Positions 42,746-51,718 are shown, counted from the stretch's first letter. The stretch: 64,000 bases of DNA from an uncultured Flavobacterium sp. (GCF_946478785.1 NZ_CAMLDD010000001.1:310001-374000); one strand, 5' to 3'. Translations and numbers: made by a program. Notes: generated by a model not told the origin, from the sequence alone.

Positions 42746-43753
42746 ATGACACACGACTTTGTAGTTAACACAGAAAATGTTAATGAATATAAATTCAGAG
42801 TTCTGACAAGCGGGATTGACACTAAGCAGTATTTGCGTAATCCAGTGGTTCTGTACATACATACAAGAGAAAATAAGGACGATGAAAACCGAGGTAGTGA
42901 AGTTGTTGGTAGATGCATCGCATTAACTGTAAAAGGCACAGAATTAATTGCTACGATCGAATTTGATGAAGAAGATCCTTTCGCAAAAAAGATAGCTGGA
43001 AAAGTTAAACGAGGTTACTTAAGAATGACTTCGATATACGCAGATGTTATCGAAACTTCAATGGATCCAGAATTGATTTTAGAAGGTCAGCTTTATGCAA
43101 CTGTAACCAAGTCTAAACTGGTTGAAATTTCAATAGTTCCAATTGGTGGGAATGATGATGCACTTAAGCTTTCAAGATATGGATTTGATCCTGTCAAATT
43201 AAACAATCCGAATAATATAAAAACAACTGAAAATATGTCACAATTTAAAACTATTGCTATTGCACTTTCATTAGGTGCTGATGCGGATGAAAATGCATTA
43301 TTGAAAGAAATTCAATCGCTAAAATTATCCAAAGAAACTTCTGAAAATGAGCTTAAGAAACTGAAAAATAAATTGGTTGAATTAACCAAAGAAGAAGGTA
43401 CACAATTGATTGATAAAGTCGTTGAGCTTGGATTGTTGCCGGAAGCTTTTAAAACTGTTCAATTATCGGCTTATGAAGCTGATCCTGCTGGACAAAAAGT
43501 AATTCTCAGCAAACTTATTGCCGATAAAGAAGCCGAAACGTCTCAATCAGGAAACCAAACAGCGATCAAAGAAATAGTACTGAAGGGTAAAGATCGTATT
43601 GGAGCAGGTGGAACTGAAGGACAGGAAACCTTTGATTATTTGCAAAAGTTCGATTCTGTAAAGCTTGGAAAAATCAGAGAGGAAGATCCGGCAAAATACA
43701 CTCAGTTGGCAAAGGATTATGCTGCTGGTGTTAGACATCCTGAAAAAAAGTAA
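42746..43753 (+). CDS. Prohead protease fused to scaffold
   Basis: The 335 residues are read from the ATG at 42746; an in-frame TTG at 42707 would add 13. The N-terminal half is an HK97/U35-type protease-like domain (VLYIHTRENKDDENRGSEVVGRC, KVKRGYLRMTSIYADVIE, LVEISIVPIGGNDDALKLSRYG). The C-terminal half is a coiled-coil scaffold (LKEIQSLKLSKETSENELKKLKNKL). This is the Mu gpI/Z arrangement. Protease and capsid gene order is the standard one. Confidence 0.8.
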   Translation: MTHDFVVNTENVNEYKFRVLTSGIDTKQYLRNPVVLYIHTRENKDDENRGSEVVGRCIALTVKGTELIATIEFDEEDPFAKKIAGKVKRGYLRMTSIYADVIETSMDPELILEGQLYATVTKSKLVEISIVPIGGNDDALKLSRYGFDPVKLNNPNNIKTTENMSQFKTIAIALSLGADADENALLKEIQSLKLSKETSENELKKLKNKLVELTKEEGTQLIDKVVELGLLPEAFKTVQLSAYEADPAGQKVILSKLIADKEAETSQSGNQTAIKEIVLKGKDRIGAGGTEGQETFDYLQKFDSVKLGKIREEDPAKYTQLAKDYAAGVRHPEKK

Positions 43754-43784
43754 AAATCAATTAATCATAAAAAATAATATATAA

Positions 43785-44627
43785 ATGGCAGGTTTACAAA
43801 AAGAAATATGGGCAGCAGGGATTCAGGAGAATCCAATCCCAAATAACAGTTTTGTTTTTGCATCAACTGATAAATCAGAGCATGTAGAAGCTAATAAATT
43901 ACATCTTGCTGAAGCGGGTATTGAGCCGGGCGTTCATGAAGATTATTTTGCGGGTAATGAAGATGATTTACCATTGGCAAGTATTACTGATATTCCAAAT
44001 GAGGTTTTATTAAGAACCTATTCAACTGAAAGAACACGACACAGAAAACTACAAGAAATTGAGTTGTCATACAACAAACGTCAATCTGTTTTAGTGCGCC
44101 ATAAAACGGCTTTAGCTAAAAACATTGGTTTAAGAGCTGCTTTTGCATGGGCGCCAGCTACGGACAATGGTTTCAATAAAATACTAACTGTTGGAGCTGG
44201 TTCTATCATTGATTCAATTATTGATTTAGAAGCTTTCTATAACGCATTAGATATTTATGACAATTTGAATATCTGTTTGACTGCTGCTCACATGGCAAAA
44301 ATCAAAAAGGAAGATAAGGCTTTACACAAAGAAGTTTTGAACACAAACACAATGTATGGTTTCAAAGTTTTCCGTTACAACAAAAATGCAATTTATACTT
44401 CATTGGGAGTTAAAAAGCCTTTCGGGTCAGTTTTAGAAGCTGGAGATAAAATGTGTTCTTTCACATGGTGTACAGATGAAGTTTTTAGATGCTTTGGTGA
44501 TACTGAAGTTTACGAGACAATTGCAACTGCTGCAACTCAGGCTGACGAAATTTCATTTGCTCAAAGAGCATTAGTAGGAAACATTCGTGCAGCTAATCCT
44601 AAATATTTAGGAGCAATAGTATTGTAG
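43785..44627 (+). CDS. Major capsid protein
   Basis: The 280 residues follow the protease/scaffold gene. Visible are an N-terminal helical arm (MAGLQKEIWAAGIQENPIPN), a long mostly extended E-loop-like stretch (ERTRHRKLQEIELSYNKRQSVLVRHKTALAKNIGLRAAFAWAP) and a C-terminal beta region ending FAQRALVGNIRAANPKYLGAIVL. This is the pattern of short capsid proteins in Bacteroidota Mu-like phages. Function is mostly from position and fold. Confidence 0.78.
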   Translation: MAGLQKEIWAAGIQENPIPNNSFVFASTDKSEHVEANKLHLAEAGIEPGVHEDYFAGNEDDLPLASITDIPNEVLLRTYSTERTRHRKLQEIELSYNKRQSVLVRHKTALAKNIGLRAAFAWAPATDNGFNKILTVGAGSIIDSIIDLEAFYNALDIYDNLNICLTAAHMAKIKKEDKALHKEVLNTNTMYGFKVFRYNKNAIYTSLGVKKPFGSVLEAGDKMCSFTWCTDEVFRCFGDTEVYETIATAATQADEISFAQRALVGNIRAANPKYLGAIVL

Positions 44628-44628
44628 T

Positions 44629-44922
44629 ATGTCAGAGGAAAGTAAAAAAGTAAATGCATCATCAAGTGATGATGCATTTAAAGAAAAAGTAGAAATATAC
44701 TTTGCTGAAAATCCGAAAAAGAAAAAGATACATCTTTCTTCAGATGGTTTTCTTTTTGAAAATAAAAAGTTCGCTTCAAATCATGGAGAAACTTTAGAGG
44801 ACAAAGAGATAAAAACGGTTAAAAATCCAAATTTAATTGAGGTTAATCTTGAAGAAGAAGATACTGAAGAAGATCCAGAATCACCTTCAGGAATTGCTGC
44901 AACTCAAAATATAAATAAGTAA
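44629..44922 (+). CDS. Small acidic virion-region protein
   Basis: This encodes 97 residues, charged and probably flexible, ending in a Glu/Asp-rich tail (EEEDTEEDPESPSG). The ATG is 1 bp after the capsid stop. It might be a head decoration or completion protein; nothing in the sequence decides this. Confidence 0.5.
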   Translation: MSEESKKVNASSSDDAFKEKVEIYFAENPKKKKIHLSSDGFLFENKKFASNHGETLEDKEIKTVKNPNLIEVNLEEEDTEEDPESPSGIAATQNINK

Positions 44923-44924
44923 TC

Positions 44925-45338
44925 ATGCCTAGAATAATAAAGTATTTAGTCGTGCATTGTACGGCAACTTCTCAAATAACGAGCATTAGCGCAATTCAAA
45001 GCTATTGGCAAAAGCAATTAGGCTGGAAAATGCCCGGCTATCACTTTATTGTCAAGCCTGATGGCGAAATTGTCGAACTGCTACCAATAGAACAGGTTTC
45101 AAACGGAGTTCAGGGATTCAATAGCGTTTCAATCAATATTTCTTATATCGGTGGTGTCGATGATAATAACGTTCCAACCGATAACAGGACACCAGCTCAA
45201 AAAGAATCGCTTTCAAGAAAGCTTAAAGAGTTAAAGGCAAAATATCCACTTGCAAAAATTCAAGGTCACAGGGATTTCCCGAAAGTTAAAAAAGCGTGTC
45301 CAAGTTTTGATGCTATTAAAGAATACAAAGGTCTATGA
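44925..45338 (+). CDS. Endolysin, N-acetylmuramoyl-L-alanine amidase (Amidase_2)
   Basis: The 137 residues are a bare Amidase_2 domain: zinc ligands His11 (VVHCTAT), His115 (GHRDFPK) and Cys125 (KKACPSFD), with His40 in MPGYHF as a further conserved residue. It cleaves the amide bond between muramic acid and the peptide stem. There is no signal peptide, so release needs a holin. It overlaps the u-spanin gene by ATGA. Confidence 0.92.
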   Translation: MPRIIKYLVVHCTATSQITSISAIQSYWQKQLGWKMPGYHFIVKPDGEIVELLPIEQVSNGVQGFNSVSINISYIGGVDDNNVPTDNRTPAQKESLSRKLKELKAKYPLAKIQGHRDFPKVKKACPSFDAIKEYKGL

Positions 45339-45841
45339 AAAGAATAAATATAAAATACAAATTTTTGCTGATTTGTTTTGTTATTGCTTTTTGTTTTTTG
45401 ACTTCCTGTCGTGCCAAACGGCAGGAAACTCAAAAAGTTGAAACGATTACTGAATCAACAAAAGAAACCATTGTGAGCTATAAAGACACAATTGTTTACG
45501 CTCCAAAGTCTGAAACAAGTTTAAAAATACCACTTTCAGATCTAACGTTTAAACCCAGTTTAAACGATGTTAAAACCCCAAAAGTTTATACACAAAAAAA
45601 CGGTAATGCAACGGCTAAAGTCGAGGTTGGGTATGATGTTATTTTTGTTACTGCCACATGTGACAGTTTAGCAATTGCAGCCAAAATAAAGACAAGACTG
45701 GAGAAAGAATTTCAATTGAAACAACTTAGTGATCAGTTAAAAAAAGAAACTCATACGGGCTGGACTTTTTGGGATCTGATTATTGCATTTGCAGTTGGAT
45801 TTATAGTTTGCTTTATCCTTAAATCCTTCAAAATAATATGA
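45335..45841 (+). CDS. Unimolecular spanin (u-spanin)-like lysis protein
   Basis: The 168 residues have a lipoprotein signal ending FLTSC (Cys25) and, at the other end, a transmembrane helix (WDLIIAFAVGFIVCFILKSF, about 146-165). The periplasmic middle is beta strand and charged helix. An outer-membrane lipid anchor plus an inner-membrane helix in one chain is the design of u-spanins, which fuse the two membranes at the last step of lysis. Its place directly after the endolysin, overlapping it, agrees. Family identity by sequence is not shown. Confidence 0.72.
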   Translation: MKRINIKYKFLLICFVIAFCFLTSCRAKRQETQKVETITESTKETIVSYKDTIVYAPKSETSLKIPLSDLTFKPSLNDVKTPKVYTQKNGNATAKVEVGYDVIFVTATCDSLAIAAKIKTRLEKEFQLKQLSDQLKKETHTGWTFWDLIIAFAVGFIVCFILKSFKII

Positions 45842-47016
45842 GTTTACCAAATGTAAAATTTAATATCTCTAGCAATGGTCTAGGGTTATTGCAAGCCGAC
45901 ATTCAGAAAATACCTGGCTTTGTTTTAACTGGTGCAACTGTTGTTGGATCTAATAAGGTTACTGTAGGTAATTCTTATCAGATCTTTTCACTTGAAGAAG
46001 CCGTTAATCTTGGAATTGAAGAAACCGGAACAAACGCATTTGCATACAGCCATATCAAAGCTTTTTATGATGAGGCAAAAAAAGGGGCTGAACTTTGGTT
46101 TATGCTGACTGCTTCAACGGTGACTTTAGAAGATCAGGCTGATTTGACAAAGGCTTTTGCAAAGAAACTGTTATCTGATGCTCAGGGAAAAATTAGAATC
46201 TTAGGATTACTTAAAAAGTCAGGAGCTGGAGAAACAATTACGACAGGACTTGATAATGATGCTCATTTGGCTGTTGTAAAAGCTCAGGCATTAGCACAAG
46301 ATTTTAGTGATCGTTATTTTCCTGTTCGTGTTATAATCTCAGGAAATAAATTTGATGGTGTAGTTGCTAATCTTAAAGATTATTCAACAACGGACTACAA
46401 CAAAGTATCAATTTTAATTGCAAATAATGATGGCTCAAAAGAGGCATCAATAGGTTTGGCTTTGGGAAGATTAGCGAGTATTCCAACTCAAAGAAAATTG
46501 AGCCGTGTTAAAGATGGATCTGTAGAGCCTTTTGCAGCTTACTTTACAAACGGTGAACCAGTTTCTACATTGGATACTGCTTGGGATGCAATTGATCTTA
46601 AAAATTATACATTCTTAAGAAGCTTTGCAAATTTATCCGGATTCTTTTTTACTGGTGATAAAACCCTAACTGCATCAACTGATGACTTCAATAGTCTTGC
46701 CAGAGGTTTGGTAATGGATGAAGCTATTTTGATTTCATACACAACACTTGTACAAGAATTGTCAGATGAAATTCCGGTTACTGAAGCCGGAACCATCCAC
46801 CCGGCAATTATTAAAGGCTGGCAAAATTCAATCGAACGTCAAATTAACGGTTTGATGGTTGAAGCTGGTAAACTTTCCGGAGCTAAAGCATTCATTAACG
46901 AGAATCAGGATGTTTTAGTTAGTAATAATGTTGATGTACAACTTCAGTTATTGCCTGTAGGTTATAGTGATTTCATAACTGTGAACATAGGATTCACAAC
47001 AACACTTGATCAATAA
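45838..47016 (+). CDS. Contractile tail sheath protein (DUF2586)
   Basis: The 392 residues match DUF2586: the N-terminal MSLPNVKFNISSNGLGLLQA, the LEEAVNLGIEETGTNAFAYSHIKAFYDEAKKGAELWFML strand-helix unit, repeated alpha/beta units and a C-terminal VQLQLLPVGYSDFITVNIGFTTTLDQ. DUF2586 proteins are tail sheaths of contractile phages, so this virion is a myophage. It overlaps the u-spanin gene by four bases and the tube gene by one. Confidence 0.87.
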   Translation: MSLPNVKFNISSNGLGLLQADIQKIPGFVLTGATVVGSNKVTVGNSYQIFSLEEAVNLGIEETGTNAFAYSHIKAFYDEAKKGAELWFMLTASTVTLEDQADLTKAFAKKLLSDAQGKIRILGLLKKSGAGETITTGLDNDAHLAVVKAQALAQDFSDRYFPVRVIISGNKFDGVVANLKDYSTTDYNKVSILIANNDGSKEASIGLALGRLASIPTQRKLSRVKDGSVEPFAAYFTNGEPVSTLDTAWDAIDLKNYTFLRSFANLSGFFFTGDKTLTASTDDFNSLARGLVMDEAILISYTTLVQELSDEIPVTEAGTIHPAIIKGWQNSIERQINGLMVEAGKLSGAKAFINENQDVLVSNNVDVQLQLLPVGYSDFITVNIGFTTTLDQ

Positions 47017-47432
47017 TGTCAGATTACAGTAGTAAAAATTACTCTTGGAATGATATTTCTATTGCTATTGGTGGTAGAATTATTGAAGGTGTCGAGGATA
47101 TCGAATACACCGCAAAACAAGAAAAAGGAGTTTTGCGTGGTCGTGGAACTAAAGGACATAAGATTACCAGAGGTAATAAAGACTTTGAAGGTAAAATTTC
47201 GCTATGGCAAAGCGAAGTAGAGGCATTGATAAAAGATGCTCCTAATAAAGACCTTCTGGCTTTGAGCTTTGATGTTATTTGGAGTTTTGCCCCAGATGAT
47301 GGAGGCGAAACGGTAACTGATGTACTGGTAAGTTGTGAGTTCAAGGAATACAAAAAGGGAATGAAGCAAGGTGATCAAAATATGGTTATTGAATTGCCTA
47401 TTATTTTCTTAGATGTGAAGCCACAACAATAA
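47016..47432 (+). CDS. Tail tube protein
   Basis: The 138 residues directly follow the sheath with one shared base (TAATG). The all-beta plan with an N-terminal WNDISIAIGGRIIEGVEDIEYTAKQEK and VSCEFKEYKKGMKQGDQNMVIELPIIF fits inner tail tube proteins of Mu-like myophages. A strong terminator follows, as if to give sheath and tube their own abundant transcript. Confidence 0.8.
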   Translation: MSDYSSKNYSWNDISIAIGGRIIEGVEDIEYTAKQEKGVLRGRGTKGHKITRGNKDFEGKISLWQSEVEALIKDAPNKDLLALSFDVIWSFAPDDGGETVTDVLVSCEFKEYKKGMKQGDQNMVIELPIIFLDVKPQQ

Positions 47433-47466
47433 AAAATATAAAAATATAAAAATATTCAAATATTCA

Positions 47467-47501
47467 AAAAGCCATTCTTTAAAATAAAGAATGGCTTTTT
47501 T
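47467..47501 (+). terminator. Terminator after the tail tube gene
   Basis: An AAAAAGCCATTCTTT/AAAGAATGGCTTTTT stem is followed by a T run. It lies inside the long late operon, so downstream tail genes depend on read-through or antitermination. It also shows that a possible ATG at 47491 (within the stem) is not the real chaperone start. Confidence 0.85.
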
Positions 47502-47517
47502 AAAAACAAACAAAACA

Positions 47518-48096
47518 ATGAGCACAAAAAAAGTATTAGTAATTGGCGAACAGCAAATAAGCGAACAGTTAATTAATGAATGGAAAGAAAAGCACGGAGG
47601 TGTTTATGCTTTACCAGTTGAAGATAAAACGGCTTATTTGCGTGAGCCAAAAATGAAAGATTTCAAAAGAGCTTTTACAGCCATGACAAACAATGGCGAT
47701 TTAGCTTTTGGCGAAGAATTGATCAATATATTATTTATTGGTGGTGATGAAGAAATTAAAACCAATGATGAGTATTTCTTGCCGGCCAGAAAAGAAATGA
47801 AGGATTTCTTCAATTTTGATGAAGCCGAAATCGAACCTGAAGGCAATAACTCTATTATTACAATTGGCGAATTTACTTGTAAAATAAGAATCATTACCCG
47901 TAATGATATCAAACTTGCTGAAAAGAAAAACCCAAGCGGAAAAGCTTTTGTAACTCAGGAAAAACTTTTCGAAGCTGTTTGTATCGAAAAACACGAGGCT
48001 TTCAATGATAGAGATAACGCTTCGCTCAGATTTCCATTATACCAGGCTATCGAAAAATTGCAAAACAAAAAATTTGCAATGCTAAAAAAGCTTTAG
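47518..48096 (+). CDS. Tail assembly chaperone, short form (lambda gpG-like)
   Basis: From the ATG at 47518, just after the terminator, it encodes 192 residues starting MSTKKVLVIGEQQISEQLIN. The fold is mixed with a charged middle. It lies between tube and tape measure, the fixed place of tail assembly chaperones. The frame ends CTA AAA AAG CTT TAG, where A AAA AAG is a -1 slip site leading to a longer product. The short form coats the tape measure during tail assembly. Confidence 0.82.
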   Translation: MSTKKVLVIGEQQISEQLINEWKEKHGGVYALPVEDKTAYLREPKMKDFKRAFTAMTNNGDLAFGEELINILFIGGDEEIKTNDEYFLPARKEMKDFFNFDEAEIEPEGNNSIITIGEFTCKIRIITRNDIKLAEKKNPSGKAFVTQEKLFEAVCIEKHEAFNDRDNASLRFPLYQAIEKLQNKKFAMLKKL

Positions 48097-48125
48097 ACGG
48101 GGCGGTCATTGATGTTAATGACGCC
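48084..48125 (+). other. Programmed -1 frameshift signal of the tail chaperone
   Basis: The slip heptamer A AAA AAG is at 48084-48090, two codons before the zero-frame stop. After a 10-nt spacer comes a hairpin: GGCGGTCATT (48101-48110), loop GATGTT, AATGACGCC (48117-48125), nine pairs with one bulged G. Slip site, spacer and stem are the standard three parts of a -1 signal. Confidence 0.85.
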
Positions 48126-48314
48126 TCATCTTTCAAATTAGCCAGTACTAATTCAGACGGAAAGATTCATATCAATATAAGGCTTTATGACGCCTATTTA
48201 AAATACTACATGCATATTAGAAAACCCGAAAAACTAAGTGATAAAACTTGGTGTGAGGAAATTCAAAACCTGCATTTTATAAGAACTAAGGAGAAAGAAT
48301 CTTCACAATCATAA
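48090..48314 (+). CDS. Tail assembly chaperone -1 frame extension (gpT-like part of gpG-T)
   Basis: After slipping at 48090 the -1 frame is open for 74 codons (ALDGAVIDVNDASSFKLAST... to ...KEKESSQS) and stops at 48312-48314, 4 bp before the tape measure start. It has no ATG until 40 codons in, so it is made only as an extension of the upstream protein, giving about 264 residues. In lambda the T domain recruits tube protein to the tape measure; the same is expected here. Confidence 0.82.
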   Translation, partial: ALDGAVIDVNDASSFKLASTNSDGKIHINIRLYDAYLKYYMHIRKPEKLSDKTWCEEIQNLHFIRTKEKESSQS

Positions 48315-48318
48315 AATT

Positions 48319-50154
48319 ATGACAGCTTACGAATTTATTGTAAAAATGAAAGATTACGCCAGCTCTGGTTTACGGCAAATTGCCGGCTCAGTTGGTCAGG
48401 CTTCGCATAATGTTGATGGTTTAAACAATGGTCTAAATCAGACAGTAAGAAATTCGAATTCTGTAAGTAATTCAATGAATAGGCTTAAAAACGTTATTGC
48501 CAGTGTTTTTGCAGTAACCGCTATTTGGTCATTTACCAACAAAGTTGTCGAAGCCCGGGCGGAGTACGAGAAATTTAATGCTGTTCTAACAAATACTTTT
48601 CAATCTGATAAGGTTGGAGCTGGAGCTTTAAACATGCTAACCGATTTTGCAGCAAAAACGCCTTTTGCGCTCAATGAGTTGACCGGATCATTTGTTAAGC
48701 TCGTCAACCGGGGTGTTTTACCCACACAGGACGAAATGACAAAATTGGGTGATTTAGCATCATCACAGGGAAAAGGTTTTGACCAGTTAACTGAAGCGAT
48801 GCTGGATGCTCAGACAGGCGAATTTGAAAGGTTAAAAGAGTTTGGTATCAAAGCCTCGAAAAGCGGTGATATGGTCAAGCTTGCTTTTAAAGGAGTAACA
48901 AAAGAGGTTAAAAATAATTCTGATGCCATTACAGATGCATTATTGCAATATGGTCAAATGAAAGGTGTCGCCGGATCGATGGAAGCAATATCACAAACGC
49001 TGGGAGGAAAGATTTCTAATCTTGGCGATCAATGGAATACTTTTTTAGTAAAAGTTGGTGGAGAATCTGGCGGAATATTTACTGGAGTAATTACCATATT
49101 AAGTATGGGACTTGCTTTCCTCAGTGATAATTTAGGAAATATTGCCGAATACTTTTCAATACTGTATTCAATGATTGCTCCGGTTGTTATTGCGCTTAGC
49201 GACTTTTTAAGAGTGGCTTTTGGGATCACGGATGCGAGCAACGCTTTAAGTGTTTTCAAAAACATAATGTTAGGTGTTTTAATTGTTGTAGACTGGTTAA
49301 CAACTGGCTTAAGAGGTGTTATTTCTATCCTTACCCCTTTTGCAACTGAGATTATCACTTTAACCGCTGCATGGTGGCTTTGGAACAATGCAATAGGCAT
49401 TTTTAACGCATTAATGTTAGTTAACCCGGTTACTTGGGTTGTGTTGGGAATCATGGCTTTGATTATGGTTATAGGCATGGTTATGAAATATACAACTGGT
49501 TGGGGTGAAAGCTGGAGGCATACCGTAAATGGAGCTAAATTTTTGTGGCAAACATATACGGATTATGTAAGATTAAATTTTACAGCATTAGTCAACACTT
49601 TAATGATTGGAATTGATAAAATAAAACTCGGCTGGTATAAATTCAAGGAAGCCGTTGGTATGGGTGATTCAAATGACAATCAAAAAATGATTGCTCAAAT
49701 AAGTGGAGATGTTGAAGCCCGAAAAAAAGCAATTCAGGATGGTTATAAAAAAATGCTTGATAGTGCTGCTAAGGCAAAAAATGAGTTTAGCCAAGTAGGA
49801 ATCACAGTTGATACTAACGGAATCAAAAAAGACTTTCAATCATTAAAAGATAAATTCAGCGGTACCGGAGCTTCAAAAGATGGTGGTACAGGTGCATATG
49901 ATGATTATTTAAAGAAAAATAAAGGGCTTGCAGGTGCTGGAGCTGATAAAGGTAAAGATGGGAAAAGTAAATCTGATTCTATTGTTTCCGGAGGTTCTAA
50001 AATGACACATATAACTGTGCATATTGAGAAACTTCAGGACGACACTAAAATATTTGTTGAAAGTACAGAAAAAGGAATTGAAAGTTTAGGCGAAAAAGTT
50101 CAGGAAATGCTCTTAAGAGCTGTTAATAGTGTTAATCAAATGCAAACGGACTAA
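48319..50154 (+). CDS. Tail tape measure protein
   Basis: The 611 residues have the phage tape-measure domain (TDFAAKTPFALNELTGSFVKL, FDQLTEAMLDAQTGEFERLKEFGI, GGKISNLGDQWNTFLVKVGGESGG, about 110-260), several hydrophobic segments (about 265-400) typical of tape measure proteins that pass the inner membrane, and a charged C-terminus with a Gly-rich linker. Length sets tail length. The stop overlaps the next ATG by one base. Confidence 0.9.
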   Translation: MTAYEFIVKMKDYASSGLRQIAGSVGQASHNVDGLNNGLNQTVRNSNSVSNSMNRLKNVIASVFAVTAIWSFTNKVVEARAEYEKFNAVLTNTFQSDKVGAGALNMLTDFAAKTPFALNELTGSFVKLVNRGVLPTQDEMTKLGDLASSQGKGFDQLTEAMLDAQTGEFERLKEFGIKASKSGDMVKLAFKGVTKEVKNNSDAITDALLQYGQMKGVAGSMEAISQTLGGKISNLGDQWNTFLVKVGGESGGIFTGVITILSMGLAFLSDNLGNIAEYFSILYSMIAPVVIALSDFLRVAFGITDASNALSVFKNIMLGVLIVVDWLTTGLRGVISILTPFATEIITLTAAWWLWNNAIGIFNALMLVNPVTWVVLGIMALIMVIGMVMKYTTGWGESWRHTVNGAKFLWQTYTDYVRLNFTALVNTLMIGIDKIKLGWYKFKEAVGMGDSNDNQKMIAQISGDVEARKKAIQDGYKKMLDSAAKAKNEFSQVGITVDTNGIKKDFQSLKDKFSGTGASKDGGTGAYDDYLKKNKGLAGAGADKGKDGKSKSDSIVSGGSKMTHITVHIEKLQDDTKIFVESTEKGIESLGEKVQEMLLRAVNSVNQMQTD

Positions 50155-50753
50155 TGGCAAAATTTAATATCAAAGAAATACTTATTAGGGCTGCATTAGA
50201 TTATGTAGGACCACATTTTCCCGACTGGTGGAAAACGAATAAAAAAAAATACGGTCTTCCAGATTTAAGTGCCATTAATTCAAAACAGCTGTTAGGTGCT
50301 AAATATTTCATGCAATTAAAGTTGTCCTACAAAGGGCAACTGTTTGTATTGCCAAATGAGCCTTTGGTTTCAATTGGACTAACTAAAACTATTGTGAAAA
50401 CAGTAACTGTTGGTAAATACAAAAAAGGAACGGTCAAAGAATACATCAATACTGATGATTATGTTATTTCGATAAAAGGCGTGTGTGTAGATAAGTATGA
50501 TCCTGAAGTATATCCATCAGATCAGGTTAAATCATTAGATGAGCTGGCAAATATAAATGATGCGCTCGAAGTTGAAGAAAACGCATTTTTTGAGATGTTC
50601 GGAATAAGAAGTTTAGTAATCGAAGATATTCAATTTGATGAAATGATAGGCGAATCCGGAATGCAGAAATATACAATTAAAGCGATCAGTGATACTGATT
50701 TCTTTGCTGATTTAAACGAAAAGGATCAAACCAAAATTAATCTGTTAGCATAA
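50154..50753 (+). CDS. DUF6046-type tail protein
   Basis: The 199 residues match a Bacteroidota phage tail family (DUF6046): FPDWWKTNKKKYGLPDLSAINSKQLLG and the strand pair YVISIKGVCVDKYDPEVYPSDQVKSL. Placed between tape measure and hub, it should be a baseplate or tail-tip part, similar in position to Mu gpN. It overlaps both neighbours by one base. Confidence 0.7.
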   Translation: MAKFNIKEILIRAALDYVGPHFPDWWKTNKKKYGLPDLSAINSKQLLGAKYFMQLKLSYKGQLFVLPNEPLVSIGLTKTIVKTVTVGKYKKGTVKEYINTDDYVISIKGVCVDKYDPEVYPSDQVKSLDELANINDALEVEENAFFEMFGIRSLVIEDIQFDEMIGESGMQKYTIKAISDTDFFADLNEKDQTKINLLA

Positions 50754-51718
50754 TGTTTATACTCGAAGGAAAGGCAAAAATAGGCGATTATACTTTTAAT
50801 GCAGTTCATGATATCGAAATTACAAAGTCGGTTGAAGATATGGGAGATACTGCCATTATTAAACTTCCTACCCGATTTAAAGTAAAGCAAAACGGTGAGC
50901 AAAAATATACTGAAACTGCAATTAAAGTGGGTGATCCGGTAACGATCACTTTAGGTTATGAAGGTAAATATTCCGGTGTTGAGTTTACAGGATATGTAAA
51001 GAAAATAAATCCTAAGATTCCTTTGGAAATTCATTGCGAAGATGCCATTTGGCTGTTAAGGAGAAAAAGCATTAAAAAGACTTGGGAGAAAACAACAATG
51101 AAGGAAATCCTTCAGGAAGTTGTAAAAGACACTCCAGTTCAATTGGCTGACCGTATTCCAAGTATTCAGTTAGATAAATGGATTATTCAAAATGCTAATG
51201 GCGCTCAGGTTCTGGAGTCATTAAAAAAGGACTTGCTGATGTCTGTATTTATCACAGATGAAGGAAAGCTCTATTGTGGCTTACAACAGTTAACCAATAT
51301 TGGTCAAACTGTAGTTTATGATCTAAACTTTAACCTGGTTGAAAATAACCTTGAATTCAAAAGTAAAGAAGACCGTAAAATTAAAATAAAATACACCTAC
51401 ATCGATAAGGAAAACAAACGTCAAAGTATTGAAGTTGGAGATCCAGATGGTGAACAAAGAGAATATCACACTTCAGTAATTTCAGATATGAAAAAGCTTG
51501 AAGAAATGGCAATAGCTGAAATTGAAAAGCTAAAGTATGATGGTTTTGACGGTGATGTGACAAGCTTTTTAATTCCTTATGCAACTCGTGGAATGAAAGC
51601 AAAATTTATTGATAGTGAACATCCAAACCGTGAAGGTAATTATTTTATTAAAAAAGTTGTCACAACTTTTGGAACTGGTGGAGCTAGAAGAAAAGTAACA
51701 ATAGGTAATCGTTTGTAA
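50753..51718 (+). CDS. Baseplate hub protein (late control gpD/Mu gpP-like)
   Basis: The 321 residues follow the gpD/gp27 hub plan: N-terminal beta barrel (MFILEGKAKIGDYTFNAVHDIEITKS), a GEFTGYV-like strand VEFTGYVKKINP, IHCEDAIWLLRRKSIKKTWEKTTMKEIL, and a C-terminal KAKFIDSEHPNREGNYFIKKVVTTFGTGGARRKV typical of the family. The hub trimer joins the tube to the spike. One-base overlaps with both neighbours. Confidence 0.82.
   Translation: MFILEGKAKIGDYTFNAVHDIEITKSVEDMGDTAIIKLPTRFKVKQNGEQKYTETAIKVGDPVTITLGYEGKYSGVEFTGYVKKINPKIPLEIHCEDAIWLLRRKSIKKTWEKTTMKEILQEVVKDTPVQLADRIPSIQLDKWIIQNANGAQVLESLKKDLLMSVFITDEGKLYCGLQQLTNIGQTVVYDLNFNLVENNLEFKSKEDRKIKIKYTYIDKENKRQSIEVGDPDGEQREYHTSVISDMKKLEEMAIAEIEKLKYDGFDGDVTSFLIPYATRGMKAKFIDSEHPNREGNYFIKKVVTTFGTGGARRKVTIGNRL

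Noticed and set aside
47491..47517. An upstream ATG for the tail chaperone
   Set aside because: It lies inside the terminator stem; the ATG at 47518 after the stem is the better start.
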